Shown: positions 1 through 9,345, numbered from the stretch's first letter. The stretch: DNA of 64,000 nucleotides from Lentimicrobium sp. L6 (GCF_013166655.1 NZ_JABKCA010000008.1:1-64000), one strand, 5' to 3'. The notes: generated by a model from the sequence alone, not told the origin. Numbers and translations are program-made.

Positions 1-66
1 AAATATTACGATTAACAACTGAATTTCAGATAGTTAAAAACCGAACTCAGGTTTTGAATAAAATAC

Positions 67-1113
67 TTATAATCTGTGTTTATCATCAAGCAATTTTAAG
101 AACCTATCAAAATCAGATTCGAATAATTTATCTTGCACTATTCTAAATTTCTCATATTCATTTTCAGCTTTTAGTTTTGCTTCTAACATCGATATCTTAC
201 CTGTATCTCTTAAGATTGGATAATCAGATAATTCAAGGAATTTCATCAAAAATAATTCCCAATCTTTCATATTCATCACTTGGCGATTTGTAGCTCTTGT
301 TTCAGCTAAGTCAAGATAAGCACTGACGATACGTTCCAAAGATTTTATATGTTCCTTATTCAAATAGTTTTTGGCTATTGAAACATCATTTTTTAAAATT
401 TTCCCTTCGGGGGCTTGTTTCCATGTTTTCAAACCCATGTGTATTTTCAGAGCGTCGGCTTGTGTGTAAATGATTTCAGCAGCGGTTTTTCCTGTTATGG
501 CCCAATGCAATTTATTTTGAACCGACGCAAAAAAGTGTTTGGTAATTTCATCCTTAGAATCATAATCGGCAGATAGTGCAAATATGTCTGTTATTTTCTG
601 GTATAAACGGCGTTCACTCAGTCGGATTTCACGAACACGTTCCAGCATTTCATCGAAATAGTCTTGACCAAAGTGTTTGATTTGCTTTAGGCGTTCATCA
701 TCCATTGCAAAGCCTTTGATGATATACTCATGCAAAATACCAGTTGCCCACTTTCGGAACTCAATAGCCCGATGTGAATTTACTCGATAACCTACTGAAA
801 CAATAGCTCTCAGATTATAATATTTTACTTCTTTTTTTTGTGTCTTACCTTCTATGGCACCATGTTGAGTGGTTAGTGCAAAATTTGCACATACCACTTT
901 CTCATTCAATTCTCCAGATTCAAAAATATTTTTCAAATGCTTACTAACGACACTTCTGTCTTTTTCAAAAAGCACAGAAATTAGTTTTTGAGTAAGCCAG
1001 AGTGTTTCATCTTTAAAGTAAACATCAATGTTTACTTTCCCATCTGATGTCTGGAATATGACAAAATTAGGGAACTTTTGTAAATCATTAGTATGTTGTT
1101 TTCTATCATTCAT
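67..1113 (-). CDS. RhuM-family protein
   Basis: A 348-aa protein that I recognise as the RhuM family by its overall pattern: an N-terminal region with the LWLTQ and VSKHLKNIFESGEL motifs, a YYNLRAIVSVGYRVNS core, an EFRKWAT segment and a long helical C-terminal half. The family was named for a Salmonella pathogenicity-island gene and is common in genomic islands; its molecular function is unresolved, although the first part resembles a phage-antirepressor/KilA-N-like DNA-binding region. No signal peptide or membrane segment is visible. A TATCTTCG -7 box lies 55 bp upstream of the start (1168-1175), so it probably has its own promoter. It is followed by non-coding DNA and an AbiEii remnant, a typical accessory setting. 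The family call is confident, the function is not. Confidence 0.85.
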   Translation of the reverse strand: MNDRKQHTNDLQKFPNFVIFQTSDGKVNIDVYFKDETLWLTQKLISVLFEKDRSVVSKHLKNIFESGELNEKVVCANFALTTQHGAIEGKTQKKEVKYYNLRAIVSVGYRVNSHRAIEFRKWATGILHEYIIKGFAMDDERLKQIKHFGQDYFDEMLERVREIRLSERRLYQKITDIFALSADYDSKDEITKHFFASVQNKLHWAITGKTAAEIIYTQADALKIHMGLKTWKQAPEGKILKNDVSIAKNYLNKEHIKSLERIVSAYLDLAETRATNRQVMNMKDWELFLMKFLELSDYPILRDTGKISMLEAKLKAENEYEKFRIVQDKLFESDFDRFLKLLDDKHRL

Positions 1114-1167
1114 TTTCTTTATTCCTAGTCCATTTGCCTATAAAACTTTTCTTCTATTTAAATGATA

Positions 1168-1175
1168 CGAAGATA
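1168..1175 (-). promoter_or_regulatory. Bacteroidota -7 box (TATCTTCG) for the RhuM gene
   Basis: Matches TAnnTTYG on the minus strand, about 55 bp upstream of the RhuM start codon. Confidence 0.5.
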
Positions 1176-1605
1176 AGATTAAATATCTCTGTATTGAGGG
1201 GATTTTATGATGTAAATAATTTTTGAAATTATGAATTTAGATTTAATGTAATTCTTTAACTATATGAAAACAGACTCCATCTCCACTCATTTTACCATTC
1301 AACTCATCTAACAAAATTAAATTCCTTTTGTGAAGAACGAAACTATAAACCTAGACCAGATTTATAAGATGGCTTCCTCTAATTCTTATGCTATTGATTT
1401 GTCTAAGTAGTCTCTGCAAGAAAAATCCGATAACTGCCTTATGCTTTTACTGAAAATAGTTATTGACAAAAGTCAACTCCTATATTTTTACAAAATGCAA
1501 GCCCTGCCTAGCCATCAGGCAGGCTTGTTCTCGAAGCTTTCTTATGATTGACTCATGGATAATGTATAGTTTTCTTGCAAGCACTAAATAGAAGTACTGT
1601 ATTAG

Positions 1606-1643
1606 GTCGGATTTTCAATCCGACACTGTGGGATTACAAATCC
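1606..1643. repeat. REP-like double hairpin
   Basis: GTCGGATT (1606-1613) pairs with AATCCGAC (1617-1624) around a 3-nt loop, immediately followed by GGATT (1631-1635) pairing with AATCC (1639-1643). Two adjacent short palindromes built on the same GGATT/AATCC core are characteristic of REP/RAYT-mobilised repeats. No RAYT transposase is in this window. Confidence 0.5.
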
Positions 1644-1681
1644 AAGCAAGGGGTTTTACTGTTTATTTAGATTTGAATTTT

Positions 1682-2203
1682 TTATAACAAGTTTTGTTCA
1701 TGGAGAGATTCTTCAATATCCAGTTTAATTAGTTCCCAATATTTATTTTTTAAACAAATGGGATCTAGATCTATATCGACTTGGCTAAAATCTATAAGCT
1801 TTTTAATAATTTCCATTGGTGTATAACTATAGGGAGATCTTAATGTATAAAATCCAATCATGTCCTGCCAAGTAAAATGTTCCATCAATTCATGTAAATC
1901 CCAGAAATCTTTTTTACGACCACTATGACCAATAACCTCTAGCTTCATGGCGGCAACTTCTTGTAATTGAGCTATTCTAATCCTTTTAGATTTTAGCATA
2001 GGAAAAACAAAAGTATCAGTATGAAATAAGTCAATTTTAATAGTATTCTGTTCATTATCTCCTACGAAATAAGACTTTCCCATACTATTATTGACACCAT
2101 ATCCCATATCTACAAAGTTGAAATGATGGAGGAGGAGTTTGTCAGTGATTAGGGTCGACGACCCGTACTCCGTACCTCGAAAGAAAGCATATTTGGATTT
2201 CAA
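1682..2203 (-). pseudogene. 5'-truncated AbiEii/AbiGii-type nucleotidyltransferase
   Basis: The readable 173-aa ORF has the C-terminal half of the AbiEii/AbiGii toxin family: an IKIDLF strand, then EVAAMKLEVIGHSGRKKDFWDL, corresponding to the family's conserved AAMK...KDF.DL segment (given here in pieces: EVAAMKL, SGRKKDFWDL). The N-terminal GG(T)xL...S.D(I/L)D nucleotidyltransferase motif is absent; the corresponding stretch is an unrelated sequence containing a GGGTCGTCGACCC near-palindrome (2153-2166). The only in-frame start is a TTG at 2203, and the same frame stays open a short way upstream without a good ATG. In AbiE systems a cognate antitoxin gene normally precedes the toxin; none is seen. 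I infer a dead fragment of a toxin gene. It could alternatively be a divergent short family member. Confidence 0.6.
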
Positions 2204-2464
2204 TGGCTGTATAAATACAAATAATAATTGCTCATTTTTAGGAATTTGGTGCAGCGCATCAATCTATTTATAGAAAGTAATGACTGTGTTTTTTTAAGCT
2301 GCAGAGCAGCGTACTATAAATACAATTACGCATTGGATTCTAATTTTATTTGAATACTAAATCTGGTTATGCAGCTTTATCGGATTTAAGGTGCAAATTC
2401 GAGCTAGTGGGGTATTAAATTGTTTATTTAAAATTCTCAACAGAATCAAATGCGTGTTAGGGTG

Positions 2465-3169
2465 CTATATATCTTTTTTTATAGGCTTAATTCCATACTT
2501 ATAAAGCTTTTCTCCATCATCAGTTAATTTAAAACCACTAAACCAATCTCCTGGTTCTGTTGCAAATCCTCCACTTATGATCAATGTTTCGTATTCAAAA
2601 TTTCTTGGACCACAACTAGTATGATTATTAGAAGTAATTTCATGACCAAATCTTTCAAGATCTAAGAAACCTTCATAAGCCTTTGGGTTTAATCCATCTA
2701 ATGTTGTTAGAATTTGGATAAACTGGCTGTAAGTTAGTTTCTCATTGACATAAGCTTTAAAAAGATTTGAAATTATAATTGTTTTCCCAATTTCAACATT
2801 TCTATCGATATATATCATCAGTTTCTCTGCAATTCTTTTTGTGAATTTTTCATCACTTTGTACTTTTGTTCTAAATCGTTCTAGTTTCTTCTGATTGATC
2901 GAACCATCGTTAAAGCTAGAAATAAATGTCAATAGCTTTTTTGCAAACCAAAACTGATTGATTGCTATCCCAGTTCTAACTATTCCAACAATTGATTTTA
3001 TTATCGGAATTTCCTTTAAGGTTTCATTTTCTATTAAATCATCAATATAAATTTCAGAATAGTCTATTGACAAATCAAATGTTGGATTAAATAGTTCAGA
3101 AACTAATTCATTGCTAATTCCCTTTTGATCTATAGGTTTGATTTTTTCTTTTGGTGTAATTTCTTCCAT
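2465..3169 (-). CDS. Conserved-looking hypothetical protein, 234 aa
   Basis: I do not assign a function. The ATG start at 3169 is preceded by a near-consensus -7 box (TATCTTTA, 3193-3200). The protein has an acidic N-terminus, a hydrophobic helical stretch around residues 54-85 (IPIIKSIVGIVRTGIAI then FWFAKKLLTFI), then a charged helical middle and a small glycine-rich C-terminal part. The hydrophobic stretch followed by a KKL.TF helix recalls small helical proteins often found in prophage or defence islands, but I cannot name the family. It sits between the AbiEii remnant and the mutase-fragment repeat, on the same strand as both. Confidence 0.7.
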   Translation of the reverse strand: MEEITPKEKIKPIDQKGISNELVSELFNPTFDLSIDYSEIYIDDLIENETLKEIPIIKSIVGIVRTGIAINQFWFAKKLLTFISSFNDGSINQKKLERFRTKVQSDEKFTKRIAEKLMIYIDRNVEIGKTIIISNLFKAYVNEKLTYSQFIQILTTLDGLNPKAYEGFLDLERFGHEITSNNHTSCGPRNFEYETLIISGGFATEPGDWFSGFKLTDDGEKLYKYGIKPIKKDI

Positions 3170-3297
3170 TTTTACTAATGTTTTAAAAAAGGTAAAGATA
3201 CAGCTATTCTACCTTAAAGGAATGTAAAACAGATATTATAAATTATCAAAATTTATTAAATATAGTATTAATGAGATTTTTATTTTTAGTACCAACC

Positions 3298-3327
3298 AAA
3301 AAAAAAGCCCACTCTTACGAGCAGGCT
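3298..3327 (-). terminator. Intrinsic terminator (duplicated copy)
   Basis: AGCCTGCTC/GAGTGGGCT stem with a GTAA loop followed by a T-run in the minus direction. It is the copy of the mutase-gene terminator at 4466-4496, carried along with the duplicated gene end. Confidence 0.8.
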
Positions 3328-3351
3328 TTAATATCATAAAACAAAAATCAA

Positions 3352-3519
3352 CTATTGTTCTTCGTCCAATAGGATTTTTAGCATTTGAATTCCACATTGT
3401 GAAATTACTGTTCCAGGGCCAAATACTGCGGCTGCACCTGCTTCGTAAAGGAAATCATAATCTTGGTGAGGGATTACTCCTCCAACAATTACCATAATGT
3501 CTTCAAGACCTAATGCTTA
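3352..3519 (-). pseudogene. Duplicated 3' end of mutB (methylmalonyl-CoA mutase large subunit)
   Basis: These 168 bp match the last 55 codons plus stop of mutB at 4521-4688 with 8 differences by eye (about 95% identity), at a constant offset of 1169 bp. Seven codons differ; six changes are synonymous and one is Arg to Leu. Seven of the eight differences lie in the 57 bp nearest the junction. The fragment has no start of its own and begins immediately after the stop codon of the upstream lipoprotein gene, in the same frame. It encodes only the C-terminal end of the B12-binding domain, so it cannot be functional alone. With its terminator it forms the distal half of a direct repeat. Confidence 0.9.
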
Positions 3520-3942
3520 TTCAGCATAAATACCAGTCGTGATCTGTGATCCTTTTTTGAATTCTAAGACTGGATGAGTAATGCTTTTAAAGATATAGTT
3601 ATTACCATCTTTTATAAAAGCCTCAAAATATAAGGTCGTGGGATTTACAATATAATCATTCAGGTCAAATTTTGCAATTCCTTCGGAGTTACTAAGTACC
3701 TGCATTTCTATAGTTGGTAATACTTCATTTAGATCAACTTCTTCTGTAAACATCATGATAGTATAGCCCGATTTGAGATTACCTTCTAGGTCTTTTACTG
3801 TGAAAATTACTTGGGTATTGCTTATGGTTGTAGTCGTAGTTGTTGTAGCTGTATTGGAAGTTGAAGTAGAATCTTTGCTACAACTTGAAAGAAATGTTAA
3901 CACTAAAAAGGTTAATAGGAGGAAGGATACGTTCTTTTTCAT
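3517..3942 (-). CDS. Small lipoprotein, 141 aa
   Basis: The N-terminus is a lipoprotein signal peptide (hydrophobic core, lipobox LSSC with Cys near residue 20), then a Ser/Thr-rich linker containing a run of seven Thr, then an approximately 100-aa beta-rich domain. The domain aligns by eye with the neighbouring lipoprotein: both have an N-terminal VK strand, a GIAKF(D/N)L motif and a TT/TxYF strand. This looks like a small carboxypeptidase-regulatory or Ig-like fold, anchored in a cell-envelope membrane. Nineteen bp separate it from the paralogue upstream, so the two are probably co-transcribed. Its stop codon abuts the mutB fragment in frame, so an ancestral read-through or fusion is conceivable. 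No specific function can be given. Confidence 0.8.
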   Translation of the reverse strand: MKKNVSFLLLTFLVLTFLSSCSKDSTSTSNTATTTTTTTISNTQVIFTVKDLEGNLKSGYTIMMFTEEVDLNEVLPTIEMQVLSNSEGIAKFDLNDYIVNPTTLYFEAFIKDGNNYIFKSITHPVLEFKKGSQITTGIYAE

Positions 3943-3960
3943 TTTTTTGATGATTTGAGA

Positions 3961-4335
3961 TTAAAAATTAATAGTAATAGATTTGGTTTGTCCTTTCTCG
4001 ATAGTAACTGCCGAACTGCCAAGAACAACGTCGTTAGTTCCGAATACACCAAAATAGAAGGTGGTTTGAGAATCGATAACATCTAAATCAAATGTATCTT
4101 CTAAATTGAATTTTGCTATGCCACTGGATTCTGTTATTACTTTTTTATCTGAAAAAAACGAGGTGAAAAATGTTGTACTAGGCCCTTTTTGGTCCGAAAA
4201 CATACAAACTGTAACTCCAGCTTGAGGAATAGATGATTCTTTTACAGTTACATTGACAAAGGCATCAGCTTCATCCTTTTTACATCCGGTAAAGAAAAGA
4301 GATAATAATAGCGTTAAAAACAATAATTTTTTCAT
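3961..4335 (-). CDS. Small lipoprotein, 124 aa, paralogue of its neighbour
   Basis: Start chosen at the ATG at 4335, giving MKKLLFLTLL and a lipobox FTGC; the ORF can be extended 13 codons but that would put charged residues before the signal peptide. The mature part has a VTVKESSIPQAGV strand-turn, an SSGIAKFNLED motif and a TTFYFGVF strand, matching the domain of the downstream lipoprotein. A TATTTTTGC -7 box at 4389-4396 gives a leader of roughly 45 nt. It lies just past the mutB terminator, so it is probably transcribed independently of the mutase. Function unknown; likely envelope-anchored. Confidence 0.8.
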   Translation of the reverse strand: MKKLLFLTLLLSLFFTGCKKDEADAFVNVTVKESSIPQAGVTVCMFSDQKGPSTTFFTSFFSDKKVITESSGIAKFNLEDTFDLDVIDSQTTFYFGVFGTNDVVLGSSAVTIEKGQTKSITINF

Positions 4336-4388
4336 TTGATAGGTTATTTTATGTTTAATTTTAAATGATCTCAACTTTTATACGAACG

Positions 4389-4396
4389 CAAAAATA
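4389..4396 (-). promoter_or_regulatory. -7 box TATTTTTG for the lipoprotein pair
   Basis: Exact TAnnTTTG match on the minus strand followed by C, about 54 bp before the lipoprotein start at 4335 and downstream of the mutB terminator. Confidence 0.55.
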
Positions 4397-4465
4397 AGAA
4401 AAATGATTTAAATAGCTAAGTAAAACGTAATAATACTATTTGGTGTCAGAATCAGTTGGTTAAGC

Positions 4466-4496
4466 AAAAAAAAAGCCCACTCAAAATGAGCAGGCT
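4466..4496 (-). terminator. Intrinsic terminator of the mutAB operon
   Basis: AGCCTGCTC/GAGTGGGCT stem with an ATTTT loop and a run of nine T in the minus direction, 25 bp after the mutB stop. Confidence 0.85.
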
Positions 4497-4688
4497 TAAA
4501 TATCATAAAAGAAAAATCAACTATTGTTCTTCGTCCAATAGGATTTTTAGCATCTGAATTCCACATTGTGAAATTACTGTTCCAGGGCCAAATACTGCGG
4601 CTGCACCTGCTTCGTAAAGGAAATCATAGTCTTGGTGAGGAATTACTCCACCCACAATAACCATAATGTCTTCGCGACCTAATGCTTT
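4466..4688. repeat. Direct repeat, copy B (intact mutB 3' end plus terminator)
   Basis: Partner of 3298-3519. This copy belongs to the full-length mutB gene. Confidence 0.85.
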
Positions 4689-6674
4689 TAATTCTGCAAT
4701 GACTTGTGGAACTAAAGTCTTATGTCCTGCTGCTAAACTTGATACACCTAATATATGTACATCGTTTTCAACGGCCTGACGAGCAGCTTCTGCTGGAGTT
4801 TGGAATAGTGGTCCAATGTCTACATCGAATCCGATATCGGCATATCCTGTAGCCACTACTTTGGCTCCTCTATCGTGTCCATCTTGTCCCATCTTCGCAA
4901 TCATAATACGAGGACGACGACCTTCTTGCGTTGCAAATTTCTCTGCTAATCTTGTTGCTTCTTGGAACATCTTATCGTTTTTAGCTTCTGCTGAATAAAC
5001 ACCAGATATAGAACGAATAACGGCGCTATAACGGCCATATTTAGTTTCTAATGCATCAGAAATCTCACCTAAGCTGGCGCGTTTCTGAGCTGCATCTACT
5101 GCCAACTCTAATAGATTACCTTCACCAGTATTTGCTGATGTTACTAAGGCTTGAAGTGAAGCTTGGACTTCTTCTTCGTTTCTATTGTCTCTTAATTTCT
5201 TAAGACGAGCAATTTGAGCCTCTCTTACTGCAGAGTTGTCAATATCTAAGATATCTAATGGATCCTCTTTTTCTAAACGATATTTATTCACTCCAACAAT
5301 AGTATCTTTATGTGAATCGATACGGGCTTGCTTACGTGCTGCAGCCTCCTCAATTCTCATTTTTGGTACACCAGTTTCAATAGCTTTAGCCATTCCGCCT
5401 AGCTCCTGAACTTCTTCGATTAAAGCCCAAGCTTTGTCGGCTATTTCCTTGGTCATCGATTCTACATAATAAGAACCAGCCCATGGGTCGAGAGAACGAC
5501 AAATTTGAGTTTCTTCTTGCAAGTAAATCTGTGTATTACGAGCAATACGAGCAGAGAAGTCGGTAGGTAAAGCAATAGCTTCATCTAAAGCATTGGTATG
5601 TAGAGATTGAGTATGACCTAAAGCCGCACTTAAAGCCTCCACACAAGTTCTTCCCACGTTATTGAAAGGATCTTGTTCTGTTAAACTCCAACCAGAAGTT
5701 TGACTGTGAGTTCTTAAAGCCATTGACTTAGGATTCTTAGGATTGAATTGTTTTACAATCTTAGCCCAAAGCATTCTGGCTGCTCTCATCTTAGCAATTT
5801 CCATGAAGTGATTCATACCAACTGCCCAGAAGAAAGAAAGGCGAGGAGCGAAGGCATCAATATCCATACCTGCATTAATTCCTGCTTTCAAATATTCTAA
5901 ACCATCGGCTAATGTATAAGCCAATTCGATATCTGCTGTGGCACCAGCTTCTTGCATGTGGTAACCAGAGATAGAGATAGAATTGAACTTAGGCATTTTC
6001 TTAGAAGTATATTCAAAGATATCTGCAATAATCTTCATTGAAGGTAGAGGAGGGTAGATATAAGTGTTTCTCACCATGAACTCCTTCAAAATGTCATTCT
6101 GAATAGTTCCACTGAGTTCTTCGAGTTTAACCCCTTGCTCCAATCCTGCAACTATATAAAAGGCCAATACTGGAAGTACCGCACCGTTCATAGTCATAGA
6201 AACAGACATTTTATCCAAAGGAATTTGGTCGAATAAAATCTCCATGTCTAAAATGCTATCTACAGCCACACCTGCTTTTCCCACATCACCAGTCACACGC
6301 TCGTGATCGGAGTCATAACCTCTGTGAGTAGCCAAGTCAAAGGCAATAGATAAACCTTTCTGACCAGCAGCTAAGTTTCTGCGGTAAAAAGCATTAGATT
6401 CTTCAGCAGTAGAGAATCCGGCATACTGACGAACAGTCCAAGGACGCATAGCATACATGCCTGAATAAGGACCTCTTAAAAACGGAGGAAGTCCGGCAGC
6501 ATAATTTAAATGCTCCATGCCTTTTAAATCATCAGCAGAATAAACCGGTTTTACCGAAATTTTCTCTGGTGTATCCCAATAGTTTTCAATCTTATGCTGC
6601 TTTTCCCATTCCTCAGTAGTCTGAGTGGAAGCAGGATTTGATTTAATCTGTATATTCTTAAAATTTGGTTTCAT
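4521..6674 (-). CDS. mutB: Methylmalonyl-CoA mutase large (catalytic) subunit
   Basis: A 717-aa protein of the usual length for the B12-dependent subunit that interconverts (R)-methylmalonyl-CoA and succinyl-CoA. The N-terminal TIM barrel carries [20 protein letters not shown] near residue 90 and the substrate-binding [10 protein letters not shown] segment. The C-terminal cobalamin domain has the base-off DGHDRG (DxHxxG) signature near residue 600 followed by the GPLFQTPAE and GGVIPHQDY loops. Start chosen at 6674 because AAGGAGAAG lies just upstream on the minus strand and the in-frame extension would overlap the preceding gene. It follows mutA by 16 bp, forming an operon. The pathway is propionate/branched-chain amino-acid breakdown or succinate-to-propionate conversion; epimerase and G-protein chaperone genes are not in the window. 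Its 3' end is duplicated at 3352-3519. Confidence 0.97.
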   Translation of the reverse strand: MKPNFKNIQIKSNPASTQTTEEWEKQHKIENYWDTPEKISVKPVYSADDLKGMEHLNYAAGLPPFLRGPYSGMYAMRPWTVRQYAGFSTAEESNAFYRRNLAAGQKGLSIAFDLATHRGYDSDHERVTGDVGKAGVAVDSILDMEILFDQIPLDKMSVSMTMNGAVLPVLAFYIVAGLEQGVKLEELSGTIQNDILKEFMVRNTYIYPPLPSMKIIADIFEYTSKKMPKFNSISISGYHMQEAGATADIELAYTLADGLEYLKAGINAGMDIDAFAPRLSFFWAVGMNHFMEIAKMRAARMLWAKIVKQFNPKNPKSMALRTHSQTSGWSLTEQDPFNNVGRTCVEALSAALGHTQSLHTNALDEAIALPTDFSARIARNTQIYLQEETQICRSLDPWAGSYYVESMTKEIADKAWALIEEVQELGGMAKAIETGVPKMRIEEAAARKQARIDSHKDTIVGVNKYRLEKEDPLDILDIDNSAVREAQIARLKKLRDNRNEEEVQASLQALVTSANTGEGNLLELAVDAAQKRASLGEISDALETKYGRYSAVIRSISGVYSAEAKNDKMFQEATRLAEKFATQEGRRPRIMIAKMGQDGHDRGAKVVATGYADIGFDVDIGPLFQTPAEAARQAVENDVHILGVSSLAAGHKTLVPQVIAELKALGREDIMVIVGGVIPHQDYDFLYEAGAAAVFGPGTVISQCGIQMLKILLDEEQ

Positions 6675-6690
6675 CTTTCTTCTCCTTTGA

Positions 6691-8580
6691 TTATTCAATA
6701 ATTCCCAATTCTTTTTGATAAGCGGTAAGCTCCTCAAGAATATTGGATTTCACATGAATCAATTTGCTTAAACCATTAGCCTTAAATTCTTCGATTAGGT
6801 TTTTAGGATATCCAGCAATAACACCAATAGTTGTGTCTTTAGTTGCTTTGGCAAATTCCATACCTACTTCAGCATAATCGTCATCGGAGCTACAAAGAAC
6901 CACGATTTCAGCATTGGCAGCTTTAGCCGCTTTTAATCCTTCTTCGATAGTAGCGAAACCATTATTGTCTTGAACCTCAAAACCAGCAACAGCAAAGAAA
7001 TTACAAGCAAATTGTGCTCTGGCTTTTCTCATGTTTAGGTTTCCTGTAGTCAACATAAATGCCAAAGGACGCTTGTTTTCTTTTGAATACATATCAGTAG
7101 TGAAACGAAGCATTTCGAAGTCTTGAGTCACACGGAATTGTTTCAAAGTTTTAACAGTGGCATTTTTCGATGTTAAATCGAATGGCTTTAAGCTATCAGG
7201 ATTTATCACATGGTCAAAATGCTCAGTGAAGTTAGGATACTGGTTGGTACCTAAATAAATCTCTTTACGCTTAGCAGCAAAGTCTTTTCTTTCTTCAGCA
7301 GATTTTTCAATGTCATCTTGAATAAAGCCTTGTTTGATGGCTTCAGTATATCCACCTAGTTCATCCACTTTAAGGAATAATTCCCAAGTTTTTTCTATCA
7401 ATTCATTGGTTAATGACTCAATATAATAAGAACCGGCAGCTGGGTCAGCCACTTTGTCGATAAAGCTTTCTTCTTTCAATAATAATTGCTGATTACGAGC
7501 TATTCTTTCAGAGAATTCAGTTGGCCATTCGAAATTGGCATTATATGGAAGAACAGTGAAAGAATCAGTACCACCTAATAAAGCAGAAAAAGATTCTGTA
7601 GTTGTTCTTAGCATATTCACATGGGCATCATATACCGTTTTATTCAAACTGATATTAGAAGAGTGGATATGCATTTTAGTTTTCTCGGCATTCTCAGGAC
7701 CATATGCATTCACAATATTAGCCCATAAAGCTCTTGCAGCTCTAAGTTTAGCTATTTCCATGAAATAATTAGAACCAACACCAAAATGGAATTTAATGCG
7801 AGGAGCAATATCATCAACAGATAGGCCTTCGTCAGTTAAGCGAGTGATGTATTCAGCGCCCATGCTTAAACTATAAGCTAATTCCTGAACCACATTAGCT
7901 CCAGCATTTCTCAAATTCAATCCATTTACACTTAGTGTTTTGAATTTAGGAAGGAATTCTGCTGCTTGAATGAGCTGAGCAGCATGTTTGAAAGCATATT
8001 CTTCTGATTGGCAGTAATGGCCTTTGAAAGTTAAGTTGAAGAAAGGATCGAAATCCACAGAACCTTCAATATCCTCAGGTGCTCTATTATATTTCTTCAC
8101 TAACTCTTCGTAAACTGCAATTACTTTGTGAGCACCAGTTCCAATTTTGAAGTTAACTTCTACGCTATCGGCTTGGATGTTCTCCATTAGTTTCTCAATA
8201 TCAGAAACCTTTGCAATATATTTGTCACTAAAGATAAAGCATAATGAATTAACTCCTTTCATTAAAATATCTAAAGCTTTTTTATTCGCTTTTTCAACGT
8301 CGTCAACAAAAATATCTTGTCTTACTAACCAATCGTTATTATGTTTTTTGGTTCCTCTAACATAAGGGAATTGGTCTGGCTTATTATCCAGATAAGTGAT
8401 GTTTTCAAGATCTTCGCTGCGATAAAAAGGTTTAACCTGAATACCTTCGGGACTATTCCAAAATAATCTTCTAAGATAATCGGCACCTTTCAAATCTGTT
8501 TTGATTTTCTCTTCCCACTGTTCAGTCGAAACTGGGGCGAAATCCTCAAACAGGTTTTGATTTGTTTTATCCTGACTCAT
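6691..8580 (-). CDS. mutA: Methylmalonyl-CoA mutase small subunit
   Basis: A 629-aa paralogue of the large subunit with the same two-domain layout, for example [17 protein letters not shown] near residue 75 and [14 protein letters not shown] near residue 380. The C-terminal domain lacks the DxHxxG cobalamin motif ([14 protein letters not shown] stands in its place), as expected for the non-catalytic subunit of the heterodimer. It is the first gene of the pair; a TAAATTTGC -7 box at 8643-8650 suggests a leader of about 50 nt. Together with mutB it forms the AdoCbl-dependent heterodimer found in Bacteroidota and Propionibacterium. Confidence 0.95.
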   Translation of the reverse strand: MSQDKTNQNLFEDFAPVSTEQWEEKIKTDLKGADYLRRLFWNSPEGIQVKPFYRSEDLENITYLDNKPDQFPYVRGTKKHNNDWLVRQDIFVDDVEKANKKALDILMKGVNSLCFIFSDKYIAKVSDIEKLMENIQADSVEVNFKIGTGAHKVIAVYEELVKKYNRAPEDIEGSVDFDPFFNLTFKGHYCQSEEYAFKHAAQLIQAAEFLPKFKTLSVNGLNLRNAGANVVQELAYSLSMGAEYITRLTDEGLSVDDIAPRIKFHFGVGSNYFMEIAKLRAARALWANIVNAYGPENAEKTKMHIHSSNISLNKTVYDAHVNMLRTTTESFSALLGGTDSFTVLPYNANFEWPTEFSERIARNQQLLLKEESFIDKVADPAAGSYYIESLTNELIEKTWELFLKVDELGGYTEAIKQGFIQDDIEKSAEERKDFAAKRKEIYLGTNQYPNFTEHFDHVINPDSLKPFDLTSKNATVKTLKQFRVTQDFEMLRFTTDMYSKENKRPLAFMLTTGNLNMRKARAQFACNFFAVAGFEVQDNNGFATIEEGLKAAKAANAEIVVLCSSDDDYAEVGMEFAKATKDTTIGVIAGYPKNLIEEFKANGLSKLIHVKSNILEELTAYQKELGIIE

Positions 8581-8642
8581 AATTTAATATTTAAAATTCA
8601 AATGGTATTTCTTGAATGTATTTTACTATATTTTTCAATATG

Positions 8643-8650
8643 CAAATTTA
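8643..8650 (-). promoter_or_regulatory. -7 box TAAATTTG for mutAB
   Basis: Exact TAnnTTTG match followed by C, about 63 bp upstream of the mutA start codon. Confidence 0.55.
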
Positions 8651-9345
8651 AAACTTTTATAGCGTCCAAATCAGGTTTTCGTTAAAAGGATAACAATATA
8701 TAATGAGTCTAATTATTAGTTGGTTTTTAATAAATCCAATTTAATGTCTAAGTGGAGTGTAAAGCAATTCAAGTTTCATGTAATCAATGTATTTGAGGCT
8801 ACACTCGAATTAGTATTTTTGTAAACTGAGCTTTTGATTTTTAGAAAATATTAGGCCTACATTCTAAATAAGGAAGGGGAGACTTTTGTTAATGGACTTA
8901 TCCAAAAATTTTAGAAAGTTTTTTTGGCATAAAATTACTATTGTGTTTTTTGGGTAAGAATAGTATGTGCGGTATATATAATATGATGTTCGAATTATAG
9001 ATTAATTATCAATAGCGTCCGAATAATTATTAAAGATTCCTCGCTACCCATCGTAATGAACGAGTGTTTAGGCAAAGAATAGGAAGAAGGGGTTTGCTTT
9101 TGGCATTGAAAAAAGCAAACCCTTTCTTCCTTCCTATCATATTCTAATACGCTGTCATTGGCAACGTAATGTGATGAAATGAAGAATCTTTTTCACTATA
9201 AAAACTTGTATTGGACAGTATTGATTATTTATTGTTTTTTTTTTGATATCATTTGTGAAATAACTCAATCCTTATGGAGTTCTTGTATTTCTATTCCTCC
9301 CAAAAATCAACTCTATATTATATTACATCAATCGCCATAAAATCC
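8651..9345. other. Intergenic region containing a long palindrome
   Basis: About 700 bp with no gene. The left part, to about 9030, shows nothing recognisable; the right part is the long imperfect palindrome annotated at 9031-9192. Confidence 0.6.
9031..9192. repeat. Long imperfect palindrome, about 160 bp
   Basis: The centre is a strong hairpin: GGAAGAAGGGGTTTGCTTTT (from 9082) pairs with AAAAGCAAACCCTTTCTTCC (from 9111) around a short loop. The outer arms also match imperfectly: AAAGATTCCTC at the left end against the complement of GAAGAATCTTT at the right end, with ATCGTAATGAACG opposite CACATTACG further in. This layout fits a non-autonomous hairpin repeat (MITE or large REP), not a simple terminator. 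Confidence 0.6.

Larger units (their letters stand above)
1114..1681. other. Intergenic region with palindromes, no gene seen
   Basis: About 570 bp with no convincing ORF. It holds a CCTGCC/GGCAGG hairpin near 1503-1527 and a pair of REP-like hairpins at 1606-1643. The rest is AT-rich sequence in which I see nothing. Confidence 0.6.
3298..3519. repeat. Direct repeat, copy A (mutB 3' end plus terminator)
   Basis: About 222 bp repeated at 4466-4688. The two copies bracket two small lipoprotein genes, as would arise from single-crossover integration or an unequal tandem duplication. Confidence 0.85.

Noticed and set aside
3773-3958. Plus-strand ORF with a Val-rich run
   Set aside because: It is the antisense of the Thr-rich linker of a lipoprotein gene; no promoter or start signal.
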